Counted from the first letter of the stretch, positions 1 through 5,692 are shown. The stretch is DNA of 6,056 nt from an uncultured Granulosicoccaceae bacterium (GCA_937941555.1 CALDHJ010000282.1:1-6056); one strand, 5' to 3'. The notes: generated by a model not told the origin, from the letters alone. Numbers and translations: made by a program.

Positions 1-84
1 GTTGAGCTCGGCGACCACACGCGGTGACCACTGTTCGGAAAACAAGCCGAATTTCTCGTTCAGGTTGACGGTGTTGGGCAGCAT
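1..84 (-). CDS. Cupin-domain protein, N-terminal 28 residues only (cut by window edge)
   Basis: Only the first 28 codons lie in the window and the rest runs off the left edge. The ATG at 84-82 has a GGAG ribosome site (93-90) five bases upstream. The peptide begins MLPNTVNLNEKFGLFSEQW and continues to VVAELN. This matches from memory the N-terminus of small single-domain cupins of the mannose-6-phosphate isomerase-like group, where it precedes the first metal-binding cupin strand. The cupin barrel itself is not visible, so catalytic residues cannot be checked. It lies 30 bases after the nitrilase-family gene on the same strand and is probably the third gene of that operon. The identification rests on the N-terminal pattern alone. 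Confidence 0.6.
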   Translation of the reverse strand, partial: MLPNTVNLNEKFGLFSEQWSPRVVAELN

Positions 85-89
85 GGTCA

Positions 90-93
90 CTCC
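90..93 (-). promoter_or_regulatory. Ribosome binding site of the cupin gene
   Basis: GGAG on the minus strand, five bases before the ATG at 84-82. It fixes the start of the truncated gene and shows that the 30-base gap after the amidase gene carries its own translation signal. Confidence 0.65.
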
Positions 94-114
94 GGTTCAG
101 GGGCCTTCCGTGCA

Positions 115-894
115 TTATCCCCTGAATCGCCCACATTCCTCGAGGAAGGGCAGCCGCGCACGCTGGCTCGCTAGCGTGCCGGTGTCGATGCAGGCGCTCA
201 GACTCTCGGAGTCCGCGCCCGCCCGAGCGAGAAATTCGCCGTCGGCCGAGACGATGCAACTCTCCCCGAGGTAGCGCTCGCCCCGCTCCTCACCTGCGTG
301 ATTGGCGTAGGCGATGAACACCGTGTTCTCGAAGGCTCTGGACGGCACCACCTTGCGCGCCACCACCGGCCACTCCTCCGCGAGGGCGGTCGGCACCAGA
401 ATCAATTCCGCACCCGACAACCCGCAAGCGCGCACCGCCTCCGGAAACTCGACTTCGTAGCAGACCAGCAGGGTGACGGAGACGCCACAGATCACGACAG
501 TCTCGGGTGCCACCTCGCCAGGTTTGAAACACCCGGCCTCGAAGCCCGGGGGCAATATCCGTTTGCGGTGGCGCAAGACACAGTTGCCGTTCGAGTCGAT
601 CACACAGGCGCTGTTGTACAGGCCGTCCGGTCGCCTTTCGGGGTATCCGAACGCGATGGCCATGCCGTGCCTCACTGCAAGCGCGGCCACGGCGCCCACA
701 GCGCGTTCGTGTTCGTCTGCCACAGCGGCTATCGCCGCTTCGCCCGCGTAATACCCGCTGAGAAACAACTCGGGCAACAGCGCGAGGTCGATGCCCTCAG
801 CTGCGGCACATCGGGCGCCGAGCCAGTCGAGTCGCGCCTGCAGGCCGACGAGCTCCGCCGGTGATTGCCAGAGGGCGAGGCGTAGTTCAGCCAC
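115..894 (-). CDS. Nitrilase-superfamily carbon-nitrogen hydrolase (probable amidase)
   Basis: A 259-residue protein of the usual length for a single-domain C-N hydrolase. The superfamily triad is in place: Glu42 in PELFLSGY, Lys111 in RHRKRILPPGFE, and the nucleophile Cys145 in LLVCYEVEFPE. A second conserved Glu (119) follows the lysine. The later RAFENTVFIAYAN signature (186-198) is also present. These soluble enzymes hydrolyse amides, carbamoyl groups or nitriles through a cysteine thioester. The CYxVEFPE form resembles aliphatic or amino-acid amidases (R-amidase type) more than true nitrilases, but the substrate cannot be assigned. Translation starts at GTG (894-892), which overlaps the end of the M24 gene by 8 bases (GTGGCTGA). 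No good ribosome site precedes it, so it is probably translationally coupled. The stop is TAA at 117-115. Confidence 0.88.
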   Translation of the reverse strand: MAELRLALWQSPAELVGLQARLDWLGARCAAAEGIDLALLPELFLSGYYAGEAAIAAVADEHERAVGAVAALAVRHGMAIAFGYPERRPDGLYNSACVIDSNGNCVLRHRKRILPPGFEAGCFKPGEVAPETVVICGVSVTLLVCYEVEFPEAVRACGLSGAELILVPTALAEEWPVVARKVVPSRAFENTVFIAYANHAGEERGERYLGESCIVSADGEFLARAGADSESLSACIDTGTLASQRARLPFLEECGRFRG

Positions 895-2089
895 GACTGA
901 GCAGGATCTCGCGCGGGTAGTCGGTCAGGTACTCGCAGCCGGTCTCCGTCACCACGATCGAATCGCCGATGCGACCCGCGGTCTGGCCGTCGACCGAAAT
1001 GCCGCCATCCACCGCAAAGGTCATCCCCGCTTGCAGCACGGTTGTGTCGCCGTGTTTGAGTTCGGGTGTCTCGAGGTAGGCGACTCCGATCGAACGCCCC
1101 GTGCGGTAGCCGGTGGCGAAGCCGCGCTCGGCGTAGACCGCGTCGGCCGCCTGGGCAATCGACTCGGCTGTGACGCCGGGGCGGATGGCGGCAATCGCCG
1201 CCTGCTGCGCGTCGATGGCGGCCTGCTGCACAGCCGCATCCTCATCGCGCACATCGCCGATGTGGAACATGCGATCGAAACCGAGCTTGTATTGTTTGAA
1301 CTGGGCCATGTTGCAGAAACAGAAATACACCGGGTCGAACCGCGCATAGGGTTTGACACTCGCGCGGCGGTGCACCATCGAGGTCTGCGAGCCGCTCTGC
1401 AGTATCTGCAGGTTGTGAATCATCGGTGAGACAAATGCCTCCCACCCGGAGTCGGTCAGAAACTGCGCGGCCCGGCGCGATCCGGCATTGATAACCGCCA
1501 GCGCCGACTCGTATTCCGGCACCCCTTCGGCGAGCGAGTCGTGCGCGGCCTGCATCATCGCGCCGGCAATCTCGCCGGCCTGCCGCATCACCGCAATCTC
1601 TTCCGGTGTCTTGATCTGGCGCATGGCGCCGAGCACGGGCGAGAGATCGACCAGCGTCGCGTCGGGCAGTTGGTCTTCGAACCAGTTACGCACGATTGCC
1701 GGGATGACCGTGCGTTCGATCGCGATGGGTCCGGACCACGCCTGGCCGGGCCACGCTTTGCCCGGCCGCGCCATGCCAGGCACCGACTCGAGCAGACGCC
1801 CGAGCACCGACTCCCAGCGGTTGTCACCGGCGTCTTCCCAGGTGGCGACGTTCTCGACCCAGGTCATGGCCGCAACCATCTCGCTCTCCATGGCCGGTGT
1901 GAGCACCGTTGGCGGCGCGTCCGCCGGCACGATCAGGCAGGTGGGCCGCCCGAACTCGACAGAGAGATAGCCCCAGAAGCCCGCGAGCCAGGCAATCGAA
2001 CTTTCATCGGTGAGCACGGCGACGGCAATGCCGTCGCGTTGCAACCGATCCTGAAGCGCAGCGGTGCGCGCGCGGGCCTGATCCAACAT
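887..2089 (-). CDS. M24-fold (creatinase/aminopeptidase P-like) hydrolase lacking the metal ligands
   Basis: A 400-residue protein with the two-domain layout of creatinase and Xaa-Pro peptidases. The N-terminal domain spans about 1-150 (LTDESSIAWLAGFWGY near 26-41) and the 'pita-bread' domain about 155-400 (KTPEEIAVMRQAGEIA at 160-175). I chose ATG 2089-2087 because AGGAG lies seven bases upstream. An in-frame GTG 23 codons earlier adds an Arg-rich stretch unlike the family. By my alignment the five metal ligand positions hold Cys257, Gly270, Arg332, Asp361 and Gly375 instead of Asp, Asp, His, Glu and Glu. It should therefore not be a dinuclear metallopeptidase. A His in the SGxxTxxxH context (His240) matches the active-site His of metal-free creatinase. 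A small-molecule C-N hydrolase is more likely than a peptidase, but the substrate is unknown. It is probably the first gene of the minus-strand operon. Confidence 0.85.
   Translation of the reverse strand: MLDQARARTAALQDRLQRDGIAVAVLTDESSIAWLAGFWGYLSVEFGRPTCLIVPADAPPTVLTPAMESEMVAAMTWVENVATWEDAGDNRWESVLGRLLESVPGMARPGKAWPGQAWSGPIAIERTVIPAIVRNWFEDQLPDATLVDLSPVLGAMRQIKTPEEIAVMRQAGEIAGAMMQAAHDSLAEGVPEYESALAVINAGSRRAAQFLTDSGWEAFVSPMIHNLQILQSGSQTSMVHRRASVKPYARFDPVYFCFCNMAQFKQYKLGFDRMFHIGDVRDEDAAVQQAAIDAQQAAIAAIRPGVTAESIAQAADAVYAERGFATGYRTGRSIGVAYLETPELKHGDTTVLQAGMTFAVDGGISVDGQTAGRIGDSIVVTETGCEYLTDYPREILLSRG
1731..1780. repeat. Imperfect 15-bp tandem repeat inside the M24 gene
   Basis: Three 15-base units (1731-1745, 1746-1760, 1761-1775) plus a partial fourth share the pattern CCGGRCCACGC. 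On the minus strand they encode five-residue units PGMAR, PGKAW and PGQAW, then SGP (residues 104-121). The period is a multiple of three, so the frame is kept. It lies in the linker part of the N-terminal domain, a likely surface loop. Confidence 0.75.
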
Positions 2090-2096
2090 ATTCGGT

Positions 2097-2101
2097 CTCC
2101 T
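2097..2101 (-). promoter_or_regulatory. Ribosome binding site that sets the M24 gene start
   Basis: AGGAG on the minus strand, seven bases before ATG 2089-2087. This is the strongest Shine-Dalgarno match in the divergent region and decides in favour of this ATG over the in-frame GTG 23 codons upstream. Confidence 0.8.
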
Positions 2102-2147
2102 CGGGACACGCAATTCAACCACAGCCCGCGGCCTCCGAGCTACGTCC

Positions 2148-2177
2148 GTGTGCCACACAGGGCATACTGCGGCCCTG
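2148..2177. promoter_or_regulatory. Two adjacent dyads in the M24/MFS divergent control region
   Basis: The 107-base gap between the divergent starts (2090-2196) holds GTGTG-C-CACAC (2148-2158) and, sharing one base with it, CAGGGC-N8-GCCCTG (2158-2163 and 2172-2177). The second dyad encloses CATACT (2163-2168), a possible -10 for the transporter gene, though no good -35 lies at the right distance. Position and symmetry suggest operator sites for a regulator of both transcripts. No regulator gene of obvious match is adjacent. Chance short palindromes in GC-rich DNA cannot be excluded. Confidence 0.35.
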
Positions 2178-2196
2178 AACTGTCCGGGCGTGACCC

Positions 2197-3387
2197 ATGA
2201 CCCACCGCCAAACCGAATTTCTCTACCTCAATATCGGGCACTTTCTCGACCACTTCGTGTTGCTGATCTTCGCCACCGCCGCGGCCCTGCAGCTCACGGT
2301 CGAGTGGGACATGCGCTACGCCGAGCTCATCCCTTGGGCAACGCCGGGTTTCATCGCCTTCGGCGTGTGTGCGATTCCGGCGGGCTGGCTGGCCGACCGC
2401 TGGAGCCGACCGGGCATGATGGTCGTCTTCTTTTTCGGCATCGGCTTCGCGTGTCTGCTCGCCGCGCGCAGCAGCTCACCCGCCGAGATGGCCATCGCGC
2501 TGACCGTGCTCGGCGTGTTCGCCGCCATCTACCACCCGGTCGGGCTCTCGATGGTGGTTCAAGGGCGACTGAAAACCGGCATGGCACTCGCCGTCAACGG
2601 GGTCTGGGGCAACCTCGGCGTCGCCAGTGCAGCCCTGGTCACGGGCGTCATGATCGACCACGTCGGCTGGCGCGGTGCCTTCGTTGCAACCGGTGTGTTG
2701 TGTCTTCTGACCGCGATCGCCTACAGCGTGTTCGTGCGGCGGCCTGTGCCAAAACACAAGCCTGACGCCGACCAGAGCACGGCCGCCTCCGTACCCGAGC
2801 TGCCGCGCGCGACCTTGATCCGGGTGTTCGGCGTGATCTTTTTCACAACCGCCGTCGGCGGCCTGGTGTTTCAGAGCACCACCTTCGCGCTGCCGAAGAT
2901 CCTCGACGAGCGACTCAGCGAGCTCACTGTCAGCGCGACCGATGTCGGCGTATACAGCTTTCTCGTGTTCAGCCTTGCCGCCTTCGCACAGCTGGTCGTC
3001 GGCCACCTGCTCGACCGCAGCGACGTGCGGCGCGTGTTTGCAGTGGTGGCGCTGTCACAGGCCGTGTTGTTTGCCGCCATGATCTCCCTCGATGGCATAC
3101 CCGCCCTGATCGTCGCCATCGGTTTCATGCTGGCCGTATTCGGGCAGATCCCGATCAACGACGTTCTGGTCGGTCGTCTCGCCAAAAGCGCCTGGCGCAG
3201 CCGCGCCTACGCCGCGCGGTACATCGTCACCTTCTCGGTCATGGCATCCGCCGTGCCGCTGATCGGCTGGATCCATGGCGGCTGGGGATTCGGCGCGTTG
3301 TTCGCCGTGCTCGCCGTTGCCGCTACCGCCATCTTTCTCGGCACGCTGTTGCTGCCGGGGGGCCATGCGCTGAAACAGCAGGCTTGA
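2197..3387 (+). CDS. Major facilitator superfamily (MFS) transporter
   Basis: A 396-residue inner-membrane protein with about twelve hydrophobic segments, near residues 13-33, 44-63, 73-91, 97-115, 130-152, 159-180, 207-228, 250-270, 279-297, 302-322, 340-358 and 363-386. A hydrophilic central loop (181-205) follows the sixth segment. GWLADRWSRPG (63-73) is the MFS motif A between segments 2 and 3, with a degenerate counterpart GHLLDRSDVRR (269-279) between 8 and 9. The GHFLDHF start and IYHPVGLSMV in segment 4 recall the fosmidomycin-resistance-like (Fsr) branch, but the substrate and direction of transport cannot be told. ATG 2197 is the natural start although its ribosome site is poor. It is divergent from the M24 operon, which suggests it moves that pathway's substrate or product. 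Confidence 0.88.
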   Translation: MTHRQTEFLYLNIGHFLDHFVLLIFATAAALQLTVEWDMRYAELIPWATPGFIAFGVCAIPAGWLADRWSRPGMMVVFFFGIGFACLLAARSSSPAEMAIALTVLGVFAAIYHPVGLSMVVQGRLKTGMALAVNGVWGNLGVASAALVTGVMIDHVGWRGAFVATGVLCLLTAIAYSVFVRRPVPKHKPDADQSTAASVPELPRATLIRVFGVIFFTTAVGGLVFQSTTFALPKILDERLSELTVSATDVGVYSFLVFSLAAFAQLVVGHLLDRSDVRRVFAVVALSQAVLFAAMISLDGIPALIVAIGFMLAVFGQIPINDVLVGRLAKSAWRSRAYAARYIVTFSVMASAVPLIGWIHGGWGFGALFAVLAVAATAIFLGTLLLPGGHALKQQA

Positions 3388-3447
3388 CACCACTCCCGGG
3401 AAAGGGTGCGTTGGGCTGGGCAAGCACAGCGAGCACACAGGAACATC

Positions 3448-3487
3448 CATCGCTACGGTTCGCTGCGCGAAGCCGTGGCTTCCACAC
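3448..3487 (-). repeat. REP-like element, copy A
   Basis: Read on the minus strand it begins GTGTGGAAGC and ends GTAGCGATG, with a TTCGC/GCGAA stem in the middle. It matches copy B (3629-3668) at 31 of 40 positions without gaps, by hand alignment. The GTGGGAGC-hairpin-GCGATG plan is that of REP sequences known in pseudomonads and other gammaproteobacteria. Confidence 0.65.
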
Positions 3488-3536
3488 GTGTAGATGGCGC
3501 TACAGGCTTGGCGTTGACATCACCCAACGGGCGCAG

Positions 3537-3606
3537 TACCACGTTGTCGCTGAGACAGGGGGCGGCCTTCCGCGGGGCGGCCTACCACGTGACAAGCCCG
3601 CTGAGT
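3537..3606. repeat. Short direct repeats (TACCACGT...CGCTGAG and GGGGCGGCCT)
   Basis: TACCACGT occurs at 3537-3544 and 3583-3590, each followed within a few bases by CGCTGAG. Between them GGGGCGGCCT occurs twice, 15 bases apart (3559-3568, 3574-3583), and the first copy also forms a GCGG-CCTT-CCGC hairpin (3562-3573). The block differs from the REP-like elements around it. It may be a remnant of another repeat family or a local duplication. Confidence 0.45.
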
Positions 3607-3628
3607 GCAGCGCGATTTTTAGGGCATG

Positions 3629-3668
3629 CATCGCTCCGTTTCGCGACGCGAAGCCGAAGCTCCCACGA
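3629..3668 (-). repeat. REP-like element, copy B
   Basis: On the minus strand it reads TCGTGGGAGC to GGAGCGATG. Its core is the palindrome TTCGCG-A-CGCGAA (3640-3652). It has the same orientation as copy A and is inverted relative to copy C, which lies 33 bases away, so B and C form a head-to-head pair like those in REP doublets. Confidence 0.7.
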
Positions 3669-3701
3669 GTCCGGTGTTGCGGCCATGAGATTGGCAAGGC
3701 C

Positions 3702-3754
3702 TTGTGGGAGCGATGTCGTCGCGGCGCCTCCGGCGCCGTGACACGGCGCGATAC
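3702..3754 (+). repeat. REP-like element, copy C (inverted, longer hairpin)
   Basis: It begins TTGTGGGAGC and ends GGCGCGATAC on the plus strand, sharing the termini of copies A and B but with a different centre. That centre is an 11-base-pair stem (3718-3728 with 3732-3742, one G-T pair) closed by a three-base loop around GGCGCC-TCC-GGCGCC. No T-run follows, so it is not a standard terminator, though such stems can protect mRNA 3' ends. Confidence 0.65.
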
Positions 3755-3880
3755 ATCTGCCTGACCACACGCCAGCCTCATCGCACGCGACGCTTTCCAG
3801 CTTGAAGGCTGCGCCACCTTGCCTCACTTGCGATACACATTGCGCACCGCACCCTGCGCACCAAACACCCGCACCCGTGG

Positions 3881-3909
3881 TTGACAGACCCGGCTGCGCG
3901 CAATAAGGT
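3881..3909 (+). promoter_or_regulatory. Predicted sigma-70 promoter of the arsR-type gene
   Basis: A perfect -35 TTGACA (3881-3886) is followed after 17 bases by TAAGGT (3904-3909), which keeps the key T, A and final T of the -10 box. Transcription would begin at about 3915-3917, on or next to the ATG of the gene, giving a leaderless or nearly leaderless mRNA. The same stretch contains AAGG (3905-3908), which could serve as a ribosome site six bases before the ATG if transcription instead began upstream. Both readings cannot hold for one transcript. Confidence 0.6.
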
Positions 3910-3924
3910 AAGCCATGACTTACC
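3907..3924. promoter_or_regulatory. Perfect inverted repeat over the arsR start codon (candidate operator)
   Basis: GGTAAG (3907-3912), six bases, then CTTACC (3919-3924). The start codon ATG (3915-3917) sits in the spacer, and the left arm overlaps the predicted -10 box. Binding here would block both the promoter and the start site, which fits autorepression by the encoded ArsR-family dimer. ArsR-family operators are commonly short interrupted palindromes of this size. The link to this protein is inference. Confidence 0.55.
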
Positions 3925-4232
3925 AATTAATTTTCAGTGCACTGGCCGACCCGAGCCGCCGGCATGTATTCGAGCAACTGCGCGGCGGCAGCCGCAGTGT
4001 GGGTGAGTTGGCGCAATCGCTGCCGATCAGCCGGCCGGCTGTCTCGCAACACGTGAAGGTGCTTGCGCAGGCCGGGCTGGTCGATGTGCAGGTCCGAGGT
4101 AGGCGCAGCGAAGTCAGCGCACGGCCCGACGGGCTCGCCGTGTTGCGCGAATACGTTGAATCCTACTGGTCCGACGTGCTCGGCGCGTTCGAGGCCGAAA
4201 TCACCCGACAGAGAGACGAACGCCATGATTGA
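3915..4232 (+). CDS. ArsR-family winged-helix transcriptional regulator
   Basis: A 105-residue protein of standard ArsR length. It opens with the family signature ALADPSRRHVFEQL (9-22). The helix-turn-helix follows, with the recognition helix in SRPAVSQHVKVLAQAGLV (39-56), then a wing around RGRRSEVSA (61-69). The aromatic C-terminal helix (YVESYWSDVLGAFE, 80-93) is typical of the ArsR subgroup paired with SRPBCC proteins. There is no cysteine in the protein, so cysteine-based metal sensing as in ArsR or CadC is excluded. It likely acts as a dimeric repressor, probably of its own operon through the palindrome at its start codon. The stop codon overlaps the next gene by 8 bases (ATGATTGA). The start is firm because the signature begins ten residues in. 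Confidence 0.92.
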   Translation: MTYQLIFSALADPSRRHVFEQLRGGSRSVGELAQSLPISRPAVSQHVKVLAQAGLVDVQVRGRRSEVSARPDGLAVLREYVESYWSDVLGAFEAEITRQRDERHD

Positions 4233-4689
4233 ACCCGTGATCAAATCCATCGAAGTGCCCTGCAACCAGGCGCACGCCTTCCGCATGTTTGTCGAAAACA
4301 CGGCGAGTTGGTGGCCACTGGACAAGAACAGCGTGTCGGCCATGCAGGGCCACGCTGCGCGACACGTCGAGATCGAAACCCGAGTTGGCGGTCAGGTCCT
4401 CGAAACCACCCACGACGGGCAGACCGCACAATGGGGCACGGTCACTTGCTACGAGCCTTCGGATCGGCTCACACTCGATTGGCACATCGGCCTTCCACAA
4501 GACAAGGCCAGCACCGTGGACGTGCAATTCGAGTTGATCAGCGAGGAGCGCACCCGCGTCACACTCACCCACAGCAACTGGGAAAGCTTCGGCGACACCG
4601 CGCGCGACATGCGCGAGGGCTACAACAGCGGCTGGGTCGGCGTGTTCGAAGAAGCCTACGGCACTGCGTGTCAGGGCGAGAAAGCCTGA
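4225..4689 (+). CDS. SRPBCC domain protein (AHSA1-like), partner of the ArsR regulator
   Basis: A 154-residue protein filling one START/Bet v1-like domain. Family marks are an N-terminal strand and helix (VPCNQAHAFRMFV, 11-23), WWPL (29-32), a G-G...W-G-x-V...YEPxxRLxxxW run (55-86), the paired strands with LTHSNW (114-119), and the closing helix YNSGWVGVFEEAY (133-145). The fold makes a hydrophobic ligand pocket, but the ligand and any enzyme activity are unknown. ATG 4225 is preceded by GAGAG and lies inside the end of the arsR gene, so the two are co-transcribed and probably coupled. A longer upstream frame is only the arsR gene in another register. Its stop is 10 bases from the convergent LysR gene's stop. 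Confidence 0.88.
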   Translation: MIEPVIKSIEVPCNQAHAFRMFVENTASWWPLDKNSVSAMQGHAARHVEIETRVGGQVLETTHDGQTAQWGTVTCYEPSDRLTLDWHIGLPQDKASTVDVQFELISEERTRVTLTHSNWESFGDTARDMREGYNSGWVGVFEEAYGTACQGEKA

Positions 4690-4699
4690 CGAACCACCG

Positions 4700-5587
4700 T
4701 CAAGTGCGCAGCGGCGCCGTCTCGTCCAGCAACCATGTGCGAAAGGCACTGGCGGCAGGCGAAATGGCGCCAGGCTCGTTGCGCAGCAAATAGTAGTGCT
4801 GCGCGCCTCGCACGCTCCGATCCAGGCACGGGACCAGCCCCATTTGCGCTTCAAGTCGGTCGCTCGCAGGTGCTCTCGCCAGGGCCACCCCGGTCCCGGC
4901 CGACGCCAGACTGAAACTGAAGACGGTGGAATCCGTGTAAAGAAAACGTGTGGGCGGCACTTTGACCCCGACCCCATCGAGAAACGGCAGCCACCCCGCC
5001 CGGTGTGTCGCCACCTCGTGCAGCGTGTGGTCTGCCAGATCAGCCGCGCTCTGTATCCGCTTAGCGATCTGCGGACTGGCCACCGGATACAAACGCTCGC
5101 CGAACAGCAGGTCAGCCCGGTCGGCAAACGCCGCCGGACTGCCAAACACGATTTGCAGGCCCGGCCCCGCGGACTCCTCGTCGGCGGCGCGGTTGGTGGT
5201 GCTGAGGTGGAGCCGGATGCCCGGATGGGCCGACTCGAAATCCGGGACGCGACCGGAGAGGTAACCGAGCGCAAAGAGCAACAGCGCCCGCACGTGCAGG
5301 CTCGACTGCTGACGCGGCCCGAACAAGCCGTCGGTGGCGGTCTCGAGCGACACCAGCGCGTGCTCGACTGCGGGCAGCCAGGCCCGGCCCTGGTCACTCA
5401 ACACCACCGACCGCGCGTGCCGCACGAACAGGTCCACGCCGAGGTGCGATTCAAGTGCCTTGATCTGCTGACTGACCGCCGGCGCACTCAAGTGCAGCGC
5501 CCGACCCGCCACGACAAAGCTCTCCGCGCGCGCAGCCGCGACAAAAACGCGCAGCCAGTTCAGCGAGGGAATGCGATCGAGACTCAT
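4700..5587 (-). CDS. LysR-family transcriptional regulator (GcvA/AmpR-type)
   Basis: A 295-residue protein of normal LysR length. The N-terminal winged helix-turn-helix (about 7-66) shows LNWLRVFVAAARAESF, SAPAVSQQIKALESHLGVDLF and a wing ending in VLSDQGRAWLP. A linker helix (71-90) and a periplasmic-binding-protein-like effector domain (about 95-295) follow. The W-L motif at 199-200, GTGVALARAP (231-240) and a final YYLL...F.TWL are typical of the GcvA/AmpR subgroup. ATG 5587-5585 best matches family N-termini. An in-frame ATG at 5599-5597 would add four residues, and neither has a strong ribosome site. A much longer frame extends upstream but runs through the divergent oxygenase gene and is not real. 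It is divergent from the PhyH-type gene and likely regulates it, and perhaps itself. Confidence 0.92.
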   Translation of the reverse strand: MSLDRIPSLNWLRVFVAAARAESFVVAGRALHLSAPAVSQQIKALESHLGVDLFVRHARSVVLSDQGRAWLPAVEHALVSLETATDGLFGPRQQSSLHVRALLLFALGYLSGRVPDFESAHPGIRLHLSTTNRAADEESAGPGLQIVFGSPAAFADRADLLFGERLYPVASPQIAKRIQSAADLADHTLHEVATHRAGWLPFLDGVGVKVPPTRFLYTDSTVFSFSLASAGTGVALARAPASDRLEAQMGLVPCLDRSVRGAQHYYLLRNEPGAISPAASAFRTWLLDETAPLRT

Positions 5588-5692
5588 GGACCCGAGCATA
5601 AGTTTTGCCGAGCCTTCAGCACAAGCAATACAGCGCTCACAAAGCCCGGATTCCCCTACACTGCGGGCAACGGATTCGGCAGGAGATACCCC
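5588..5692. promoter_or_regulatory. Divergent control region between the LysR and PhyH-type genes
   Basis: 105 bases hold both starts' signals. Towards the oxygenase, TACACT (5657-5662) is a fair -10 box. The only -35-like hexamer, CTCACA (5636-5641), is at a short 15-base spacing, as in activator-dependent promoters. The arms TTGC (5605-5608) and GCAA (5625-5628) form a loose dyad that might be part of a LysR site, but no clear T-N11-A box stands out. Confidence 0.35.
5681..5685 (+). promoter_or_regulatory. Ribosome binding site of the PhyH-type gene
   Basis: AGGAG seven bases before ATG 5693. It identifies the start of a gene that has no stop codon inside the window. Confidence 0.8.

Larger units (their letters stand above)
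3388..3914. other. 527-base intergenic region without a credible gene
   Basis: This stretch separates the transporter from the arsR-type gene. Reading frames of up to 126 codons cross it, but they overlap each other, are rich in Arg, Gly and Ala, lack ribosome sites and run through the repeats, so I treat them as chance. What it does hold is three REP-like elements (3448-3487, 3629-3668, 3702-3754), a direct-repeat pair (3537-3606), and at its right end the arsR promoter. No T-rich intrinsic terminator follows the transporter. The imperfect stem just after its stop (about 3389-3408) has no T-run. Confidence 0.7.

Noticed and set aside
298..864. A 188-codon plus-strand frame opposite the amidase gene
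   Set aside because: It is a shadow of the nitrilase-family gene, whose catalytic triad is intact on the other strand.
2090..2158. GTG start giving a 423-residue M24 protein
   Set aside because: The extra 23 residues are Arg-rich and unlike the family, and AGGAG is correctly spaced for the ATG at 2089.
3389..3408. A possible terminator after the transporter gene
   Set aside because: The stem is imperfect and no T-run follows.
3718..3742. The GC-rich hairpin in REP-like copy C as an intrinsic terminator
   Set aside because: No T-run on either side, and its flanks match the repeat family rather than a terminator.
3384..3764. A 126-codon plus-strand frame in the intergenic region, with a 111-codon frame overlapping it at 3406-3741
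   Set aside because: Both run through the REP-like and direct repeats, have no ribosome site, show no recognisable motif and overlap one another in different frames.
4201..5397. A 398-codon minus-strand frame across the SRPBCC and LysR genes
   Set aside because: It is antisense to one real gene and out of frame with another. Long empty frames are expected in GC-rich DNA.
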